From: Bacteroidales bacterium
GTDB taxonomy: Bacteria; Bacteroidota; Bacteroidia; Bacteroidales; UBA1715
Direction: 5' to 3'
DNA length: 22,276 bases
Assembly (NCBI GenBank): GCA_031262005.1
Contig: JAISIO010000048.1
Location: forward strand, 1-22,276
The notes below the pieces were generated by a model. That model did no database searches and was not told the origin of the DNA. It worked only from the letters and a program-made list of their open reading frames with translations. This document shows, in pieces, positions 1-8,537 of this stretch. How positions within the stretch are numbered: position 1 is the first letter of the stretch; each line of letters begins with the position of its first letter. Position numbers and translations under genes: made by a program.

Positions 1-651
1 CACAACAACGATCCTCGAATAGTAAGTGGCACAGAACCAATTGCCGAACTATCGTTTGACGAAGCCGCCGAATTAGCGTATTTCGGAGCAAAAATTTTAC
101 ATCCGGCAACCGTGCTGCCCGCAAAAATGAAAAACATTCCGGTATTGCTCAAAAATACTATGGAACCTCAAGCTCTCGGAACTATTATTTCCAATAAAAT
201 AACCGATAAAGGTATCAAAGCCGTTGCCGCAAAAGACGGTTTGACGGTTATTCGCATTAAATCAAGCAGAATGTTACTTGCCTATGGATTTTTGCGCCGC
301 GTATTTGAAGTGTTTGAAAAATATAAAACCTCTATCGACATGATTACCACTTCGGAAGTGGCAATTTCTTTAACTATTGATAAAGCCGACTATGTGGCGC
401 AAATTGTTGAAGAACTGAAACATTGGGGGACGGTGGAAGTTGAACCAAATCAAACAATTGTGTGTATTGTGGGTAACCTGATTAATGAAAAACAAGGCTA
501 TGCTGCCAACGTGTTGTACGCTTTACGCTCAGTGCCGGTACGCATGATTTCGTTCGGCGGAAGTCGACACAATATTTCTATCGTAGTGGAATCTTCCTAT
601 AAAAACCAAGCGTTGATTGATTTGCATGAACATTTATTTCGTAGCAAATAA
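1..651 (+). CDS. lysC: Aspartokinase, C-terminal part (5' end outside window)
   Basis: The reading frame is open from base 1 and ends at TAA 649-651, leaving about 216 residues. Aspartokinase phosphorylates L-aspartate, the first step towards lysine, threonine and methionine. The visible part starts near the end of the kinase domain: IVSGTEPIAELSFDEAAELA followed by YFGAKILHPATV is the conserved family segment that binds nucleotide and leads into the regulatory region. The remaining ~150 residues read as two ACT domains, the usual site of feedback inhibition by end-product amino acids. No homoserine dehydrogenase domain follows, so this is a monofunctional enzyme. A start codon inside the window (GTG at 112) would cut the kinase domain and is not the real start. 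The next gene begins 27 bp downstream on the same strand, so co-transcription is possible. The gene symbol is inferred from the family; the allosteric class cannot be read from this fragment. Confidence 0.93.
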   Translation, partial: HNNDPRIVSGTEPIAELSFDEAAELAYFGAKILHPATVLPAKMKNIPVLLKNTMEPQALGTIISNKITDKGIKAVAAKDGLTVIRIKSSRMLLAYGFLRRVFEVFEKYKTSIDMITTSEVAISLTIDKADYVAQIVEELKHWGTVEVEPNQTIVCIVGNLINEKQGYAANVLYALRSVPVRMISFGGSRHNISIVVESSYKNQALIDLHEHLFRSK

Positions 652-678
652 GTACATGGATAATAGCGTCTGCACAGT

Positions 679-2223
679 ATGTTACACACTATATCACTCC
701 AAGTACTGCCGGCAATTGCGCACAATGAATTTAAACTCAAACAAGTAGTTGCAGAAAAACTGGGTATTACGCCACGCAGGATCAATGCTTTACGGATTGT
801 AAAACGCTCCATTGATGCGCGTTCTCGTACCGTAAAATGCAATCTTGAAGTGCTCTGCGCCTGCAACGAGACACAAAAATTACCCGTTCCAACGTTGCAT
901 TTTGACAAAAAGAATGTAGCGAATGCCCAAGCTGTACACATTGTCGGAGCAGGACCTGCAGGGTTGTTCGCAGCTTTGCAATTAATTGAACGAGGACTCA
1001 AACCCATAATTTTTGAACGAGGAAAGAATGTAAGCGAACGCAAACGTGATTTGGCTTTGCTCAATAAAAATGAAGCATTGAACCCCAATTCCAATTATTG
1101 TTTCGGCGAAGGTGGTGCGGGAACATTTTCCGACGGCAAACTATTTTCTCGTTCCAAAAAGAAAGGCAATAACCAACGAGTACTCGAATTATTGGTTTTA
1201 CACGGTGCTTCGCCCGATATTTTAATTGACGCACACCCGCATTTGGGCAGCGATAAATTACCTGTAATTATTGCAAACATTCGCAACACCATACTTGAAT
1301 GCGGAGGCGAAGTGCATTATAATACCAAAGTAGAAGATTTTATAATTAAACATGATCGCATACAAGCCGTGCAAACTCAGCACGGAAAGGTTGATGTGCA
1401 ACACCTTATTTTAGCAAGCGGACATTCCGCTCGCGATGTGTATTACAAACTGCACGAACTCGGCGTTGAATTACAAGCAAAACCGTGCGCTATGGGGGTA
1501 CGTGCCGAACATCCACAAGAATTTATTAACGAAGTGCAATATCACAAAGCTCCGATGGATTTTCTGCCGGCAGCAACGTATTCGCTGGTGCACCAGGCAC
1601 AAGGGCGAGGCGTGTATTCATTTTGTATGTGTCCAGGAGGAATTATAGTACCGTCGGCAAGTGACTTTGAACAAACGGTGGTCAATGGAATGTCAAATTC
1701 ACAACGCAACTCGCCGTTCGCAAATTCGGGAATAGTAGTAGAACTACGCACTGAAGATTTTAGTGATTTTGCCGAACACGGCGTATTGGCAGGGCTGAAG
1801 TTTCAAGAACATTTGGAAAAACTTACCTATTTGAACGGCGGAAAACAGCAAATTGCACCGGCACAACGAATTTGTGATTTTGTGCAGAGTAAAATTTCCG
1901 GCAATTTACCCGAAACTTCTTATATTCCCGGTGTGGTAAATTCACCTCTACACTTTTGGTTACCACAAACTATTTCCACCCGTTTGCAAGAAGCATTCAA
2001 AGCATTCGACAGAAAATTGCGAGGTTATGCCAGCTTTCATTCCGATGGAATACTTGTGGGCGTAGAATCACGCACCTCATCGCCGGTACGCATTCCCCGC
2101 AATGCCGAAACCTTGCACCACGAACGCATTGAAAACCTTTTCCCATGCGGTGAAGGAGCCGGTTATGCCGGCGGTATAGTTTCGTCGGCAGTGGACGGAA
2201 TGTTATGTGCCGAAAAGATCTAA
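679..2223 (+). CDS. FAD-dependent dehydrogenase, COG2509 type
   Basis: This 514-residue protein has an N-terminal domain of about 85 residues and then a Rossmann dinucleotide-binding motif, GAGPAG at residues 90-95, followed about 20 residues later by an acidic residue (IIFERG) that would contact the ribose of FAD. GEGGAGTFSDGKL (143-155) and the C-terminal GEGAGYAGGIVSSAVDG (from 491) are hallmarks of the uncharacterised flavoprotein family COG2509, related to the electron-transfer flavoprotein dehydrogenase and HI0933-like groups. It is expected to be a cytosolic oxidoreductase, but its substrate is unknown. The ATG at 679 lies 27 bp after lysC and gives a full-length family member. The gene is followed by a 175-bp gap with a weak AT-rich inverted repeat and then a new promoter, so it probably ends a transcript. 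Family assignment is firm; physiological role is not assigned. Confidence 0.9.
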   Translation: MLHTISLQVLPAIAHNEFKLKQVVAEKLGITPRRINALRIVKRSIDARSRTVKCNLEVLCACNETQKLPVPTLHFDKKNVANAQAVHIVGAGPAGLFAALQLIERGLKPIIFERGKNVSERKRDLALLNKNEALNPNSNYCFGEGGAGTFSDGKLFSRSKKKGNNQRVLELLVLHGASPDILIDAHPHLGSDKLPVIIANIRNTILECGGEVHYNTKVEDFIIKHDRIQAVQTQHGKVDVQHLILASGHSARDVYYKLHELGVELQAKPCAMGVRAEHPQEFINEVQYHKAPMDFLPAATYSLVHQAQGRGVYSFCMCPGGIIVPSASDFEQTVVNGMSNSQRNSPFANSGIVVELRTEDFSDFAEHGVLAGLKFQEHLEKLTYLNGGKQQIAPAQRICDFVQSKISGNLPETSYIPGVVNSPLHFWLPQTISTRLQEAFKAFDRKLRGYASFHSDGILVGVESRTSSPVRIPRNAETLHHERIENLFPCGEGAGYAGGIVSSAVDGMLCAEKI

Positions 2224-2251
2224 ACGTAACAATTATTCATAGTTGCACGTC

Positions 2252-2285
2252 TTTTTTATGTTAGTTGACTTTTACACATAAAAAA
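2252..2285 (+). terminator. Weak AT-rich inverted repeat after the FAD dehydrogenase
   Basis: TTTTTTATG (2252-2260) is complementary to CATAAAAAA (2277-2285), giving 9 bp around a 16-nt loop, about 30 bp after the stop codon at 2221-2223. It has almost no GC pairs and no clear trailing T-run, so it is only a tentative 3' end. It lies before the ilvE promoter, which fits a transcript boundary. Confidence 0.25.
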
Positions 2286-2330
2286 CGGTACATTCTCTAA
2301 AGAAAAAGATAATTTTTTAGAGGTCGCCTG

Positions 2331-2352
2331 ATTTTTTTTTGCACCTTTGCAC
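2331..2352 (+). promoter_or_regulatory. Bacteroidota-type promoter for ilvE
   Basis: A run of nine T (2332-2340) is followed by G, CACC and TTTGCAC (2346-2352). CACCTTTG fits the Bacteroidota -7 consensus TAnnTTTG at 7 of 8 positions. Transcription would start near 2356, giving a leader of about 43 nt before the ATG at 2399. The same layout (A, nine T, G, four bases, TTTGCAC) recurs upstream of proS. Confidence 0.7.
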
Positions 2353-2398
2353 ATTGAAATTAACTATATAAAAATATACTAATACGACCGTTTTTACA

Positions 2399-3418
2399 AT
2401 GAATGCAAATATCGACTGGGCAACGTTGCCTTTTGCCTACACCAACACCGGAGCTAATGTGCGTTGCACTTTTTCAAACAATCAATGGGGAGAAATTACC
2501 GTTCATGCCGACGATATAATTCCTATACACATGGCTGCAACCTGCCTACATTACGGGCAAGAGTGTTTTGAAGGATTGAAAGCATATAGAGGAAAAGATA
2601 ACGTCATTCGCACATTTCGTTGGAAAGACAATGCGGTGCGTATAAACAGATCGGCACGCCGTGTAGCTATGCAGGAAATACCCGAAGAACTATTTGAAAA
2701 ATGCTTACGAACACTCATTGAAACCAATAAAGATTTTGTACCGCCATACGGAACAGGAGCTTCATTATACATTCGTCCACTATTGATTGGTACAGGTGCT
2801 CGTTTGGGAGTTAACCGCAGTGAGGAATATCTGTTCATAATGTTTGCAAGTCCGGTTGGTCCATATTTTAAAAACGGATTTAAACCTGGCAAAGTGGTTG
2901 TAGAACGAGATAGCGACAGGGCGGCACCACTCGGAACGGGAACGGTAAAAATCGGTGGTAACTATGCTGCTGCGCTTAACACCACACTGCGAGTACAACA
3001 AGAGGGGTATAGTTCAGCAATGTATTTAGACCCTAAAGAAAAACGGTATATTGATGAATGCGGTCCTGCCAACTTCTTTGCTATTAAAGGAAATACGTAC
3101 ATAACTCCCGCCTCTTTATCAATTTTGGAATCTATCACCAATTTAAGCCTTATGACTTTGGCAGAACACATTGGTTTAACTGTGGAACGCCGTCAAATTC
3201 CGCTGGAAGAACTTGCCGAGTGCAACGAAGCGGCACAATGTGGTACCGCAGCAGTGCTATCGCCAATTTATTCAATAACCGACCCTGCGAATAATAGAGT
3301 TTATACATTTGGCAAACCCGATGAAGTTGGACCTGTGTGTATGAAACTTTATACCATTCTCACCGGCATTCAATCTGGTGATATCGACGATGAATTTGGA
3401 TGGGTTACTAAATTTTAA
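2399..3418 (+). CDS. ilvE: Branched-chain amino acid aminotransferase
   Basis: This 339-residue class IV PLP-dependent aminotransferase catalyses the last step of leucine, isoleucine and valine synthesis, and the reverse step in their degradation, using 2-oxoglutarate/glutamate. The catalytic lysine that forms the Schiff base with PLP is K184 in GTVKIGGNYAAAL. YIDECGPANFF contains the expected glutamate (E220) and the residues that line the cofactor. The early HYGQECFEGLKAY segment (51-63) is the conserved substrate-side motif. Length matches the roughly 340-residue bacterial type. ATG 2399 lies ~45 bp downstream of a good promoter, with no Shine-Dalgarno sequence. The peptidase gene follows after 6 bp, so both are probably on one mRNA, although no functional link is obvious beyond amino acid recycling. 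Confidence 0.96.
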   Translation: MNANIDWATLPFAYTNTGANVRCTFSNNQWGEITVHADDIIPIHMAATCLHYGQECFEGLKAYRGKDNVIRTFRWKDNAVRINRSARRVAMQEIPEELFEKCLRTLIETNKDFVPPYGTGASLYIRPLLIGTGARLGVNRSEEYLFIMFASPVGPYFKNGFKPGKVVVERDSDRAAPLGTGTVKIGGNYAAALNTTLRVQQEGYSSAMYLDPKEKRYIDECGPANFFAIKGNTYITPASLSILESITNLSLMTLAEHIGLTVERRQIPLEELAECNEAAQCGTAAVLSPIYSITDPANNRVYTFGKPDEVGPVCMKLYTILTGIQSGDIDDEFGWVTKF

Positions 3419-3424
3419 ATTCGT

Positions 3425-4708
3425 ATGCGTTACTCGCCTATAGCAACAAGTTTATTTGTACGCAATCGAGAGAAAATTATAGCTCAATTGCCCGAAAACT
3501 CTATGGCTATTATCTGCGGTGCCGACCAAGTGCATCGTAATGATGAACTGTATCGCTATCGTCAGAGTTCCGATTTCTTTTATCTTACAGGCATTGAACA
3601 AGAAGATTCGTTTTTACTGCTTCTCCCCCACGGCACACTCAAGCACACTCAAGCAATACTATTTGTTCGTGAACCCAATCCACTTATGGAACGATGGGAA
3701 GGTAAAAAATTAACCGCTGCCGAAGCCACCGAAATTTCAGGTATTCACACTATTTGCAGTAACAACACTTTTATACAAACTATTGCGGAATTGTTGCCGC
3801 ATGTATCCACCGTTTTTTTAAATCAAAGCAATAATAGACGTTATAAGCAAGTGCTTACACGCGAAATGCGTTTGGGACACATTTTGCGCAAACGCTACAA
3901 ACATATTCAGCTACACAATTGTGCGCCGCTGCTCAATGCGTGCCGTATGATAAAAGAACCCGAAGAAATTGCACTAATGCAATATGCGTGCAACATTACC
4001 GAACAAGCGTTTCGCTCGGTATTGAAAAACATCAAACCCGGTATGCGAGAATATGAAGTAGAGGCTCTTTTGTGGCATACGTTTATTGCCGAAGGTGTTT
4101 CGCATCACGCATTTGAACCAATTGTTGCCGCCGGCGAAAATTCATGCTTTCTACACTATCAAAAAAACGATAGCATTATTACAGCACACGATAGCATTTT
4201 GATAGATTTTGGTGCCGAATATGCCAATTATGCAGCTGATTGCACCCGTGTAATTCCCGCTTCGGGGAAATTTTCAAAACAACAAACGTTAGTCTACAAT
4301 GCCGTGTTGCGAGTATTCTATTTTGCTCGCACACAAATAATTGCCGGCACAAGCATAGAGGCATATCACAAACTCGTATGCCACGCCATGCAAGAAGAAT
4401 TATTGCAACTTGGACTTATTTCAACCGCCGACGTACAAAACGGCATAGATGGAAAACCTGCTTATTTCAAATATTTTATGCACAACACGTCGCATTTCAT
4501 AGGGCTTGATATTCACGATGTGGGAAAACGGAGTGACATATTACAACCGAACATGGTGGTTTCATGCGAACCCGGATTGTATGTTCCCGAATGGGGATTT
4601 GGCGTGCGTTTGGAAAGCGATATTGTGATTACCGAAACCGGAAATTACGATTTAATGCAAAATATTCCTATTGAAATAGAAGAAATTGAAAGTCTTATCA
4701 ATGAATAA
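3425..4708 (+). CDS. pepP: Xaa-Pro aminopeptidase (M24 metallopeptidase)
   Basis: This 427-residue enzyme is expected to remove N-terminal residues that precede proline, in the cytosol. Residues 1-170 form the creatinase/aminopeptidase P N-terminal domain; the rest is the pita-bread catalytic fold. All five metal ligands of the family can be placed: D261 (LIDFGAEYANYAADCTR), D272, H357 (HNTSHFIGLDIHDVG), E382 (VVSCEPGLYV) and E397 (GVRLESD). They would hold two Mn/Zn ions. There is no signal peptide. The gene starts 6 bp after ilvE, and its stop codon at 4706-4708 lies inside the start of the NUDIX gene, which implies translational coupling. The symbol follows the aminopeptidase P II family; exact specificity is inferred. 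Confidence 0.93.
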   Translation: MRYSPIATSLFVRNREKIIAQLPENSMAIICGADQVHRNDELYRYRQSSDFFYLTGIEQEDSFLLLLPHGTLKHTQAILFVREPNPLMERWEGKKLTAAEATEISGIHTICSNNTFIQTIAELLPHVSTVFLNQSNNRRYKQVLTREMRLGHILRKRYKHIQLHNCAPLLNACRMIKEPEEIALMQYACNITEQAFRSVLKNIKPGMREYEVEALLWHTFIAEGVSHHAFEPIVAAGENSCFLHYQKNDSIITAHDSILIDFGAEYANYAADCTRVIPASGKFSKQQTLVYNAVLRVFYFARTQIIAGTSIEAYHKLVCHAMQEELLQLGLISTADVQNGIDGKPAYFKYFMHNTSHFIGLDIHDVGKRSDILQPNMVVSCEPGLYVPEWGFGVRLESDIVITETGNYDLMQNIPIEIEEIESLINE

Positions 4709-5240
4709 TACCAATCCGCAACACGTATTCCGCTTTTGTCCGCGCTGTGGCAGCAGCAATTTTACACCGTTTGACAACAAAGCGCATCGCTGCGAACAGT
4801 GCCGGTTTGAATTATACACGAACGCTTCGGGAGCTGTGGTTGCAATTATTCGCAACGAGCAAAACGAGATTTTATTTACACGCCGCGCCTTCAATCCCGG
4901 CAAAGGCACACTTGATTTACCCGGTGGATTTATAGACCCGGGCGAAACTGCCGAAGAGGCTCTTGTTCGAGAAATTTATGAAGAACTTAATCTGCATATT
5001 TCCAAAGCCGTATACAAAGGCTCTTTTGCAAATGAATATATGTACAGCGGTCTGTCGGTTTTTACCGTTGATTTGGTATTTGAATGCGAAGTTCAGGATT
5101 TTAGCACACTGCAAGTTGCCGACGATGTGAGTTCCTATGAATTTCACCATGCAACGCCACACATTGTGGAACAAATTAAACTACACTCAATACGAAATAT
5201 TGTAAAGAGAGAATATAGCAATATTCCTACTGTTTCATAA
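4701..5240 (+). CDS. NUDIX hydrolase with N-terminal zinc ribbon
   Basis: The 179-residue protein has a four-cysteine zinc ribbon (C13, C16, C31, C34) and then a complete NUDIX box: G76-x5-E82-x7-R90-E91-x2-E94-E95, in which the glutamates bind catalytic Mg2+. NUDIX enzymes hydrolyse nucleoside diphosphates linked to another group. The zinc ribbon is also seen in NADH pyrophosphatase-like members, but the substrate cannot be told from this sequence. ATG 4701 is preferred over an in-frame TTG at 4686 because it overlaps the upstream stop as ATGAATAA, a normal coupling arrangement. The 3' end overlaps the oppositely oriented META lipoprotein gene by 14 bp, so no separate terminator fits between them. 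Confidence 0.9.
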   Translation: MNNTNPQHVFRFCPRCGSSNFTPFDNKAHRCEQCRFELYTNASGAVVAIIRNEQNEILFTRRAFNPGKGTLDLPGGFIDPGETAEEALVREIYEELNLHISKAVYKGSFANEYMYSGLSVFTVDLVFECEVQDFSTLQVADDVSSYEFHHATPHIVEQIKLHSIRNIVKREYSNIPTVS

Positions 5241-5721
5241 CTTCAAACCGTGCCAGAGGTGCCATGCGAGCTTTATTCAACGACAGGCTTGTTTCGCTCA
5301 GTGAATAATTATCAACGATTGACAATATTTCCATTAATTGTGTCTCAATTGACATATCTATACAGGCTTTTCTGGTTGTTATCATTTTTGAAAATCGTAT
5401 GCTATTGTGAATTTTGTTCAATTCCATTTCTCCCGAAAAGTTATTACAACCACTGTTTCCGCTCACCCTATTAGTTTCGCTGTCAAATTCTATAAATGGT
5501 TCCGAGGCAAACGTCATTCCGGCGATCGATTTTCCATTAATTTCCACCAATTTCCAGCGAGTTCCAGTAATCGAAGGTGATTCGCTGATTGCGTTTTCAA
5601 CCACAGCTTGATTGATTTCGGCATTAGTAGTTGCTGTAGTTTGCTGTGCTTTTCGGCACGAGCAACTCATTATTGTACAGAAGGCTGTTACAATAGTTGA
5701 AAAAAAAAGTATCTTTTTCAT
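5227..5721 (-). CDS. META-domain lipoprotein (HslJ-like)
   Basis: This 164-residue protein begins with a signal peptide ending in a lipobox-like TIMSC, so it is probably a lipoprotein anchored in the envelope. Residues ~52-160 form a META domain: it starts with TRWKLVEINGK and contains FDSETNRVSGNSGCNNFSG, the Gly/Cys/Asn-rich motif typical of HslJ-type proteins. Members have been linked to stress tolerance and motility in other bacteria; no specific role can be given here. The gene is transcribed towards the NUDIX gene and overlaps its last 14 bases. It lies downstream of the porin gene on the same strand, but a strong terminator separates them, so it needs its own promoter, which I could not place securely. 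Confidence 0.88.
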   Translation of the reverse strand: MKKILFFSTIVTAFCTIMSCSCRKAQQTTATTNAEINQAVVENAISESPSITGTRWKLVEINGKSIAGMTFASEPFIEFDSETNRVSGNSGCNNFSGEMELNKIHNSIRFSKMITTRKACIDMSIETQLMEILSIVDNYSLSETSLSLNKARMAPLARFEVMKQ

Positions 5722-5761
5722 AATAGAATAGCGGTAAAGTATAGTGTTTCAAATACATTGT

Positions 5762-5804
5762 AAAAACGAAACTTTCCCAAGATTGTAAACTTCGGGAAAG
5801 TTTC
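5762..5804 (-). terminator. Strong rho-independent terminator of the porin gene
   Basis: GAAACTTTCCC (5768-5778) pairs perfectly with GGGAAAGTTTC (5794-5804). AAG/CTT adds three more pairs across a one-base bulge, leaving an 8-nt loop. Read on the minus strand, the stem is followed by GTTTTTA, a U-run. It lies 42 bp past the stop of the FadL-like gene and is the clearest terminator in the window. A smaller hairpin, CCCTT-ac-AAGGG (5813-5824), lies between the gene and this stem. Confidence 0.85.
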
Positions 5805-5845
5805 AGAATTTTCCCTTACAAGGGTAATAATAGGTAATGGTTCGT

Positions 5846-7330
5846 TTAAAATCTACATCCAAGCGTTAGCGCAAAATCCGATTTTTTGATTTTTGATTTT
5901 CCTTGTACAACATTATTATTATAATCTTGGTACAAGAAATTATATTGCGTTTGCGTTGATTTCACCCATGCCAAATCGCAGTAAAAACCACTTTCGGTGC
6001 GAATACCCACACCTGCAGAAATATCGGTTCGGTAGAATGCTTCATTGTTTTTGTGCTCCGTGTACGGATTGCCGTATAAAGCCGTTCCTAAACGAAAACT
6101 GTACATTCCATAATTCACTTCGGCACCTACTTTCACATTATCGGCACGCGATAAATTATTCGCCACAGCATCATTTACATTTGAAAGTCCATCATCATTG
6201 TAGCGAGCATCTATGTAGGCATTGTTATAATTCACACTTTCGTAATCTACACCTATCATTGCAATGTTTTTGAACACAAATCCCAAACTCGCAATAGCTC
6301 TGCCCGGAGTGGTTATATTGTAATCATACATATTGTTCAAACTTGCAGCTCCGTGCATTACATTAGTATTATCCGAGCTAACATCTTTATCGAAATTTGC
6401 ATTTACACGCTGTGTAGTTTCTTCGGTAAGGAAGAATGTGGTAGGTGTATGGAAGGCAAAACCCAAACGAACAAATTCAACGGGGCGAGCAATAATACCA
6501 AATTTACCCATCACACCGTTACCACTTACTGCCAAATTTTCGCGATAACGAAAATCGCTCAAATACTCCAATTGGTTGCGAGTATCATTTTCTTCTATCA
6601 TAAAACTTTCGTTGTAATTAATGCTTTGAATAGAAAGATCGGCACCTACATATACATATTGCGAAAAATCGAAACCAAGATTAAACATATAGTCATTTTT
6701 TCCTCCCGAACGGGTAATTACCGCCGTTTGACGTTGTCCGTATGTAGAAGGAGAGAACTCCGTAAAATCACTAAAATAGCCATATTCATCTTTGTTTAAC
6801 AAATATGACTGCCAAAATAAATCTTGAAAACTTTCTACTCTTCCATCGGACACCCCATCGGCTTGGGCTTGACGAAGCGCAACATCGGTAAATGAGCTGG
6901 TAGCGTTTGCGGTTTCGTAACGCATGGAGGATTCAAATATATTTTGATTATTTATTGCAAATCCGAATGAAACACCGCTAAGAACACCTGCATTGGGGGT
7001 ATTTTTGGCTATCATCAAACCAACATTGGGCACACGTAAGGCTGTTTCAAATCTACGATTGTAATTTCCTTGAAAGTGATTTTCGGTTTTAATATACGAA
7101 AATGTCGGTGTTATTTCCATTGATCCCGAACGTGCAATAGCACTACCTGCCGGATTAATACTAATTGCCGACATATTGTTACCCAGTGCTCCCATTGCAC
7201 CGCTCATTGCCGTAAATCGTGCATTTCCACGAGGAAATGTTTCTGATGTACGCAATACATCTTCTAAATTCTGTGCTGAAAGACTGCCCGCTACGAGCAA
7301 ACTTGCCACTAATACTGTAATTTTTTTCAT
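5846..7330 (-). CDS. Outer membrane protein of the OmpP1/FadL family
   Basis: This 494-residue protein has a typical signal peptide (MKKITVLVASLLVAGSLSAQ) and then the conserved start of Bacteroidota OmpP1/FadL proteins: ARFTAMSGAMGALGNNMSAI followed by SINPAGSAI at about residues 37-65. In FadL this N-terminal segment forms the hatch plugging a 14-stranded barrel. The rest alternates aromatic and polar residues as expected of beta strands and ends in an aromatic residue (CRF), the usual signal for barrel assembly. The family imports hydrophobic compounds such as fatty acids. Bacteroidota members are often labelled hemin receptors or hypothetical transporters, and the cargo here is unknown. 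The 74-bp gap to the upstream lipoprotein gene leaves co-transcription possible; a strong terminator follows the gene. Confidence 0.88.
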   Translation of the reverse strand: MKKITVLVASLLVAGSLSAQNLEDVLRTSETFPRGNARFTAMSGAMGALGNNMSAISINPAGSAIARSGSMEITPTFSYIKTENHFQGNYNRRFETALRVPNVGLMIAKNTPNAGVLSGVSFGFAINNQNIFESSMRYETANATSSFTDVALRQAQADGVSDGRVESFQDLFWQSYLLNKDEYGYFSDFTEFSPSTYGQRQTAVITRSGGKNDYMFNLGFDFSQYVYVGADLSIQSINYNESFMIEENDTRNQLEYLSDFRYRENLAVSGNGVMGKFGIIARPVEFVRLGFAFHTPTTFFLTEETTQRVNANFDKDVSSDNTNVMHGAASLNNMYDYNITTPGRAIASLGFVFKNIAMIGVDYESVNYNNAYIDARYNDDGLSNVNDAVANNLSRADNVKVGAEVNYGMYSFRLGTALYGNPYTEHKNNEAFYRTDISAGVGIRTESGFYCDLAWVKSTQTQYNFLYQDYNNNVVQGKSKIKKSDFALTLGCRF

Positions 7331-7359
7331 AATTATATGTGTTTTTACATTTATTTTCT

Positions 7360-7390
7360 GTGTTTCAATTAGTCGATATTCTTGAAACGC
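7360..7390 (-). repeat. Hairpin between the low-complexity lipoprotein and porin genes
   Basis: GTGTTTCAA (7360-7368) and TTGAAACGC (7382-7390) form a 9-bp stem with one G-T pair around a 13-nt loop, in the 74-bp gap between two minus-strand genes. No T-run follows on the minus strand, so it may be an attenuator or mRNA-processing hairpin rather than a full terminator. Confidence 0.35.
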
Positions 7391-7404
7391 CCCCTATAAT
7401 TTCA

Positions 7405-8529
7405 TTATCTACGTCCGCCACTACCTCTATAAGAAGACGAACTACTCGGACGTGAACCTCCGCTTGATGTAGGTGCGCTACTGCCGCTTCTCATACTACT
7501 GCCCGAAGAATATGAACGTTGCGGCGGTTGCGAATAACTTCGTTGCGACGAACCTACATTCGCAGGTTGTTGGTTAGTGTTTACTCTGCTGCTACCTCCT
7601 CTATATGAATTTGCAGGCTGCGATGGACGGGTATTTGACGTATTCACCCCTTGAGGTCGCTGTTGCGGAACTCTATTGTTCATTTGCGGCTGCGACGGAC
7701 GTTGTTGTGGACGTTGTTGCACTTCGCCACTTCGCAATGTTGGTTGCGACGGGCGTGTAGTCTGTTGTTGAATAGGACGTTGCCCTTGATTTACATTTAC
7801 ATCACGTGTTTGCGGAGCTGCCGGACGAGTAGATACACCTTGGGTTGAACGAGTGCTTTGCGCAGGACGTGTTTGAGTTCCTGCACTCGGGCGTGTTGAA
7901 TACCCTTGCGCTGGACGTGTTGCCGGACGAGCCGAAGTTGCTTGACCAGAACGAGTAGTTGGAGCCGGACGAGCTGCCGAATTATATCCGGGACGTCCCG
8001 GACGTGGTCCGTATGACGGACGATGTGCAGGACGATGCGCAGGATAGTGCCACATTGGCGGACGATAATTTGGATAGCATGGATTATACCAAGAACCGCA
8101 CCACCAAGGATTGTAGTAACCCCATGTAGGATAATCCCACCAGATTGACGAACCCCAGTAAGGCGATGAACCCCACCAAATAGAAGCCCCCCAGCCCAAA
8201 CCAAAACCTGCCGAAAATGCCCATGGTGAAACGGGACGACTCCATTCATCAACATAAACGGCTCCGTTGTAGTTATTTATAATCATTGGTTGCTGTTCCA
8301 CCGCTTCTTGTTGTTCACCGTTTTGCTCTGCCAAACCATCTTCGTCAAAACGCCATTCTGGTTGTTCTTCGGGCTGTTCGTTCTGAATTTGTTGTGTCGG
8401 CTGCACAGAATTTTGACGTGCTCCCGTTGCATAGGTATCATCGATAAACTGAGCATTGGCAGCTTGCCACGAACTGCATGAAGCCATTGCAGCTATGCAG
8501 ATAATTGATAAACATACTTGTGTTTTCAT
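7405..8529 (-). CDS. Low-complexity lipoprotein, Trp/Tyr/Gly-rich then Arg/Pro/Gln/Ser-rich
   Basis: I do not recognise a named family. The 374-residue product starts with a signal peptide and a likely lipobox (MASC, Cys18). Three compositional zones follow. Residues ~40-82 are Gln/Glu-rich and acidic. Residues ~101-160 are packed with Trp, Tyr and Gly, including GWGASIWWGSSPYWGSSIWW, and carry two cysteines (144, 151). Residues ~161-374 are strongly basic and disordered-looking, with recurrent short motifs such as RPA, RPSQP, RPAQ and QQRPQ, ending in Ser/Gly/Arg. This suggests a surface or periplasmic protein whose tail binds polyanions or cell-wall material, but that is inference. The ATG at 8527-8529 is fixed by a perfect AGGAGG eight bases upstream. 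Nothing longer than short motifs repeats, and no enzymatic motif is visible. Confidence 0.85.
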   Translation of the reverse strand: MKTQVCLSIICIAAMASCSSWQAANAQFIDDTYATGARQNSVQPTQQIQNEQPEEQPEWRFDEDGLAEQNGEQQEAVEQQPMIINNYNGAVYVDEWSRPVSPWAFSAGFGLGWGASIWWGSSPYWGSSIWWDYPTWGYYNPWWCGSWYNPCYPNYRPPMWHYPAHRPAHRPSYGPRPGRPGYNSAARPAPTTRSGQATSARPATRPAQGYSTRPSAGTQTRPAQSTRSTQGVSTRPAAPQTRDVNVNQGQRPIQQQTTRPSQPTLRSGEVQQRPQQRPSQPQMNNRVPQQRPQGVNTSNTRPSQPANSYRGGSSRVNTNQQPANVGSSQRSYSQPPQRSYSSGSSMRSGSSAPTSSGGSRPSSSSSYRGSGGRR

Positions 8530-8537
8530 TGTTATGT

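Noticed and set aside
112..651. Short stand-alone ACT-domain regulator starting at GTG 112
   Set aside because: The frame is open to base 1 and the codons before 112 encode conserved aspartokinase sequence, so this is a truncated larger gene.
597..1094. 165-codon open frame on the minus strand over the start of the FAD dehydrogenase gene
   Set aside because: It is antisense to a well-supported flavoprotein and shows no recognisable domain; its length follows from the codon bias of the gene on the other strand.
4686..4700. TTG start five codons upstream for the NUDIX protein
   Set aside because: The ATG at 4701 overlaps the preceding stop as ATGAATAA and gives a normal N-terminus just before the zinc ribbon.
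7797..8255. 152-codon open frame in another minus-strand frame inside the low-complexity lipoprotein gene
   Set aside because: Its His/Val/Arg/Leu-rich product is a frame-shifted reading of the Arg/Pro-repeat region; the in-frame gene has a signal peptide and a perfect ribosome-binding site.
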